Shown here in pieces: positions 57,533 through 59,336 of a stretch of DNA of 59,336 nucleotides. Both the position numbers and the translations under genes were made by a program. The notes under the pieces are model-generated. The model ran no database searches, was not told the DNA's origin, and saw only the letters and a program-made list of their open reading frames with translations. The stretch is from contig JAEVZS010000013.1 of assembly GCA_023392125.1 (NCBI GenBank), positions 1 through 59,336 of the forward strand, in the 5' to 3' direction. Source of the DNA: Bacteroidota bacterium. Its GTDB lineage: Bacteria; Bacteroidota; Bacteroidia; Cytophagales; Cytophagaceae. How positions within the stretch are numbered: position 1 is the first letter of the stretch; each line of letters opens with the position of its first letter.

Positions 57533-57583
57533 ATGTAATTTCATGGGATTTGCCGCGGCAATCCTTATGATAAGCAGACATAC

Positions 57584-57790
57584 CTATCTCCGCCTTTTAA
57601 AATATCCAAATATTGATAATGCCATTAGAAAAACAACTAAGCCTAATTGTATCTGAGCTATTATTCGTATTCTAAATGCAGAATCATTTAATTGATTATA
57701 ATGTACTCCATACCTTTCTATAACATTCTTCAATTCAACTTCAATACATAAGTACAAATACGTTGAAAAAATAAACGCTAAAAATAACAG
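57584..57790 (-). pseudogene. 3' fragment of a membrane protein gene, truncated by the IS
   Basis: The minus strand reads LFLAFIFSTYLYL, VELKNVIERYGVHYNQ, IRIIAQIQLGLVVFLMALSI, FGYFKRRR and a stop at 57586-57584. The two hydrophobic segments and positive tail are coding-like, but upstream the frame enters the IS end and stops (57805-57803) with no start codon. So the 5' part of the gene is lost at the IS boundary. It is not in the same frame as the RHS fragment on the other side of the IS. Confidence 0.65.
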
Positions 57791-57859
57791 TGTCCTAGCC
57801 CCCTAATGAACTGGACTAAATTTGGGAAATAATTTAGTAGAGTTAAATTAGTAAATGAA

Positions 57860-58177
57860 ATGGGAAAAACAAGAAGACATTTTAGTGTAGAACAGAAGAT
57901 GCAGATCCTTCGGGAAGCAGAATCGGAAGGCATGTTAAACACATGTCGTCGTCATGATCTGTCACAGGCTCTTTTTTATCGCTGGAAGCATCAGTTTGAA
58001 CGCAAAGGCAAAGATGGCCTGATCCCTCAATACAAAACCATAGATCCTGAACTAAGAGCTTTGCAGGAAGAAAATGAGCGTCTCAAAAAGATCGTAGCCA
58101 ACCAGGCTCTTGAACTGGAGGTAAAAACCGAGCTTATAAAAAAAACGGAACACTACAAAAAATACGGAAAGCTGTAA
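57860..58177 (+). CDS. IS3-family transposase OrfA
   Basis: 105 residues. N-terminal helix-turn-helix of the transposase_8 type (RRHFSVEQKMQILREAESEG, RRHDLSQALFYRWKHQF) and a C-terminal leucine-zipper-like helix (ALQEENERLKKIVANQALEL). It binds the inverted repeats. An A8 run at 58138-58145 near its end is a likely -1 frameshift site that fuses it to OrfB. Confidence 0.92.
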   Translation: MGKTRRHFSVEQKMQILREAESEGMLNTCRRHDLSQALFYRWKHQFERKGKDGLIPQYKTIDPELRALQEENERLKKIVANQALELEVKTELIKKTEHYKKYGKL

Positions 58178-58203
58178 TCGGCAAGTATAAGACAAAGTGT
58201 TGT

Positions 58204-59172
58204 ATGACATATCTTTTAACCTGGACAGGTCAGCAAAGGAGCAGTTACTATTACCGTTCATCCTCCGGTAAAGCCGGTCGTAAAGCTAGTACCCATACCC
58301 GATTAACCAATGGAAGAATAGTGGATAATGCAATTGTGATTGAAACTATCAAAAAGATCCTTTCGGTGGAGTTTATCTGTTATGGCTACCAGAAAGTGAC
58401 ACCGGAATTAAAAGAACTGGGCTTTGTGATCAATCACAAGAAAGTGTACCGTCTGATGAATGAAAGTAAGCTCCTGCTTGGTAAGCGTATCAGCAACGCG
58501 GAAAAAAGGCGGTTTGTTAAACAGCGCAGGATTCAGGCAGCTCATCCCATGCAATACCTTTCTATGGATATCAAGTATGTGTATATCCATGGAGAAAAGC
58601 GCAATGTATACCTGCTTACCGTCATAGACGTATGTACCAGAAAAGTCCTTGGTCATCTGTTAAAATCCAGCATCCGAAAGCATGATGTGGTCTTGCTGCT
58701 TGACGGTATCATTCAGGAATACAAGGTAGAAGGCATGACCATACGCAATGATAACGGGAGCCAGTTCGTAGCACATGCGGTCAGGGAGTTTCTGAAAAGC
58801 AATAACGTGAATCAGGAATTTACCCATATAGCCACCCCGGAAGAGAATGCGTATATCGAAGCCCTTCATAGCATCATAGAGCGAGAAGTGATCCGAAGAT
58901 ACTGGTTCGACAGTCTGGAGTATGCCAAATGGAAAATAGAAGATTACTACAGGTTCTATAACAACCGTAGACGTCATAGATCGATCGGGATGTTATCCCC
59001 TCAAACATACTGGGAACTATTTTTTTCGGAATATTTGCCCAACAAAACCGGAGCGAAAAACGGAATTGTTGTCAAGGGTGCCGAGGCACGAGGCACTTGT
59101 CAGGCCCTTGACAGCAAGGAAGTGTTCGCTACCTTTGTGCAGGCAAATAATAAGCAAAATCTTCTAAAATGA
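58204..59172 (+). CDS. IS3-family transposase OrfB (DDE integrase)
   Basis: 322 residues from the ATG at 58204, but the frame is open from 58138, so the working protein is probably OrfAB made by -1 frameshifting. The catalytic DDE residues are seen in YLSMDIKYVY, IRNDNGSQFV and EENAYIEALHSIIERE, with RRRHRSIG after the last Glu. The upstream part QRSSYYYR and SVEFICYGYQKVTPEL is the usual N-terminal region. The C-terminus has a 40-residue extension after PQTYWELF. Confidence 0.93.
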   Translation: MTYLLTWTGQQRSSYYYRSSSGKAGRKASTHTRLTNGRIVDNAIVIETIKKILSVEFICYGYQKVTPELKELGFVINHKKVYRLMNESKLLLGKRISNAEKRRFVKQRRIQAAHPMQYLSMDIKYVYIHGEKRNVYLLTVIDVCTRKVLGHLLKSSIRKHDVVLLLDGIIQEYKVEGMTIRNDNGSQFVAHAVREFLKSNNVNQEFTHIATPEENAYIEALHSIIEREVIRRYWFDSLEYAKWKIEDYYRFYNNRRRHRSIGMLSPQTYWELFFSEYLPNKTGAKNGIVVKGAEARGTCQALDSKEVFATFVQANNKQNLLK

Positions 59173-59336
59173 TTTGGAAGAAACGTCCAATAATTAGGGG
59201 TGTGAGACAGTAATCTCTGTATTTAGGATCTACAGTCGGGAACCTAATCAGATTAGGATTATACATTCTTTCCCCATAATCCTGCCAGCCAAGCTCCCTG
59301 TCATATTCTTTTCCATTGTAGGTATGGCGGCTTAGC
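59129..59336 (-). pseudogene. RHS-repeat core fragment of an Rhs/YD protein, cut by the IS
   Basis: On the minus strand, from the window edge, the frame reads LSRHTYNGKEYDREL, GWQDYGERMYNP, NLIRFPTVDPKYRDY, the RHS-associated core (NGKE, YDxELGxxDYGxRxYxP, RFxTxDP). It then runs into the IS right end and stops at 59131-59129. The expected continuation (P.LSPYxYxxNNP) and the variable toxin tip are missing. The 5' part of the gene is outside the window. Confidence 0.85.

Larger units (their letters stand above)
57791..59209 (+). mobile_element. IS3-family insertion sequence, 1419 bp
   Basis: Both ends begin TGTC when read inward: left TGTCCTAGCCCCCTAAT, right (complement) TGTCTCACACCCCTAAT, then TGGAC in both, an imperfect terminal inverted repeat of about 25 bases. 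Inside are orfA and orfB in -1 relation. With these limits no target duplication is seen; if the right end is moved in by three bases, ACAG flanks both sides. The element looks complete. Confidence 0.85.

Noticed and set aside
57550..57561. TTGCCGCGGCAA 12-bp palindrome
   Set aside because: Short; no U-tract and no gene-end relation clear enough.
59207..59210. ACAG at both IS flanks as target duplication
   Set aside because: Requires moving the right IS end inside the terminal repeat, so the duplication is not secure.
1..59336. CRISPR arrays, tRNA and rRNA genes
   Set aside because: Reading the sequence showed no regularly spaced repeats or tRNA T-arm patterns outside coding sequence; a covariance-model scan would be needed to exclude them.

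Overview
The window is a stretch of a Bacteroidota chromosome, most likely from a Cytophagales-like, gliding, polysaccharide-degrading bacterium. The evidence is several proteins ending in type IX secretion (T9SS) sorting domains, both type A and the gliding-motility-associated type B, together with a DUF1800/DUF1501 pair, a giant secreted GH8 protein and many Bacteroidota-style lipoproteins. Shine-Dalgarno sequences are weak or absent, as expected for this phylum. No T9SS machinery genes, rRNA, tRNA or CRISPR array were seen.

Layout. 1-2.0 kb: 5' part of a secreted beta-helix protein (minus). 2.3-7.4 kb: a small hypothetical gene, an outer-membrane porin, a DHFR-like reductase, an alpha/beta hydrolase, a CPBP membrane protease and a hypothetical gene. 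7.9-18.1 kb: an export-rich region with a frameshifted FG-GAP propeller carrying a T9SS domain, a large secreted unknown, a YD-like T9SS protein and the DUF1800-DUF1501 pair. 18.3-23.6 kb: Ada-type repair/regulator, Crp/Fnr regulator, isopentenyl-diphosphate isomerase, aldo/keto reductase, YjbR protein and FkbM methyltransferase. 23.9-31.8 kb: one 2618-residue GH8 protein with DUF11 modules, Ig/PKD-like modules and a type B sorting domain. 32.2-34.3 kb: Crp/Fnr, pirin and YceI in one direction. 34.4-44.1 kb: lipoprotein-YqaE fusion, YdjM-like membrane protein, DUF5996, TtcA, a small acidic protein, glycosyltransferase 2, M1 peptidase, TatD, a DsbA-like lipoprotein and a lipase. 44.4-47.9 kb: prpDBC, the methylcitrate cycle for propionate. 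48.4-55.9 kb: glucuronoyl esterase with CBM6 and T9SS domain, DUF3175, an SMP-30-like propeller, an exported DJ-1 family protein and a six-repeat T9SS protein. 56.0-59.3 kb: an AT-rich accessory end with orphan genes, a truncated membrane-protein gene, a complete IS3-family element and, at the window edge, the RHS core of an interrupted Rhs gene.

How they fit together. The GH8 enzyme and the CE15 glucuronoyl esterase suggest secreted attack on xylan or lignin-carbohydrate material, with proteins exported by Sec and then delivered through T9SS. The methylcitrate operon would clear propionyl-CoA. The 3' end of the window looks like a decaying polymorphic-toxin (Rhs) locus hit by an insertion sequence. 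The most unusual architecture is the giant GH8 protein, in which two DUF11 modules appear to be split by large inserted domains, one of them concanavalin-like. Many genes here end in strong hairpins, several of them perfect palindromes without a U-tract.
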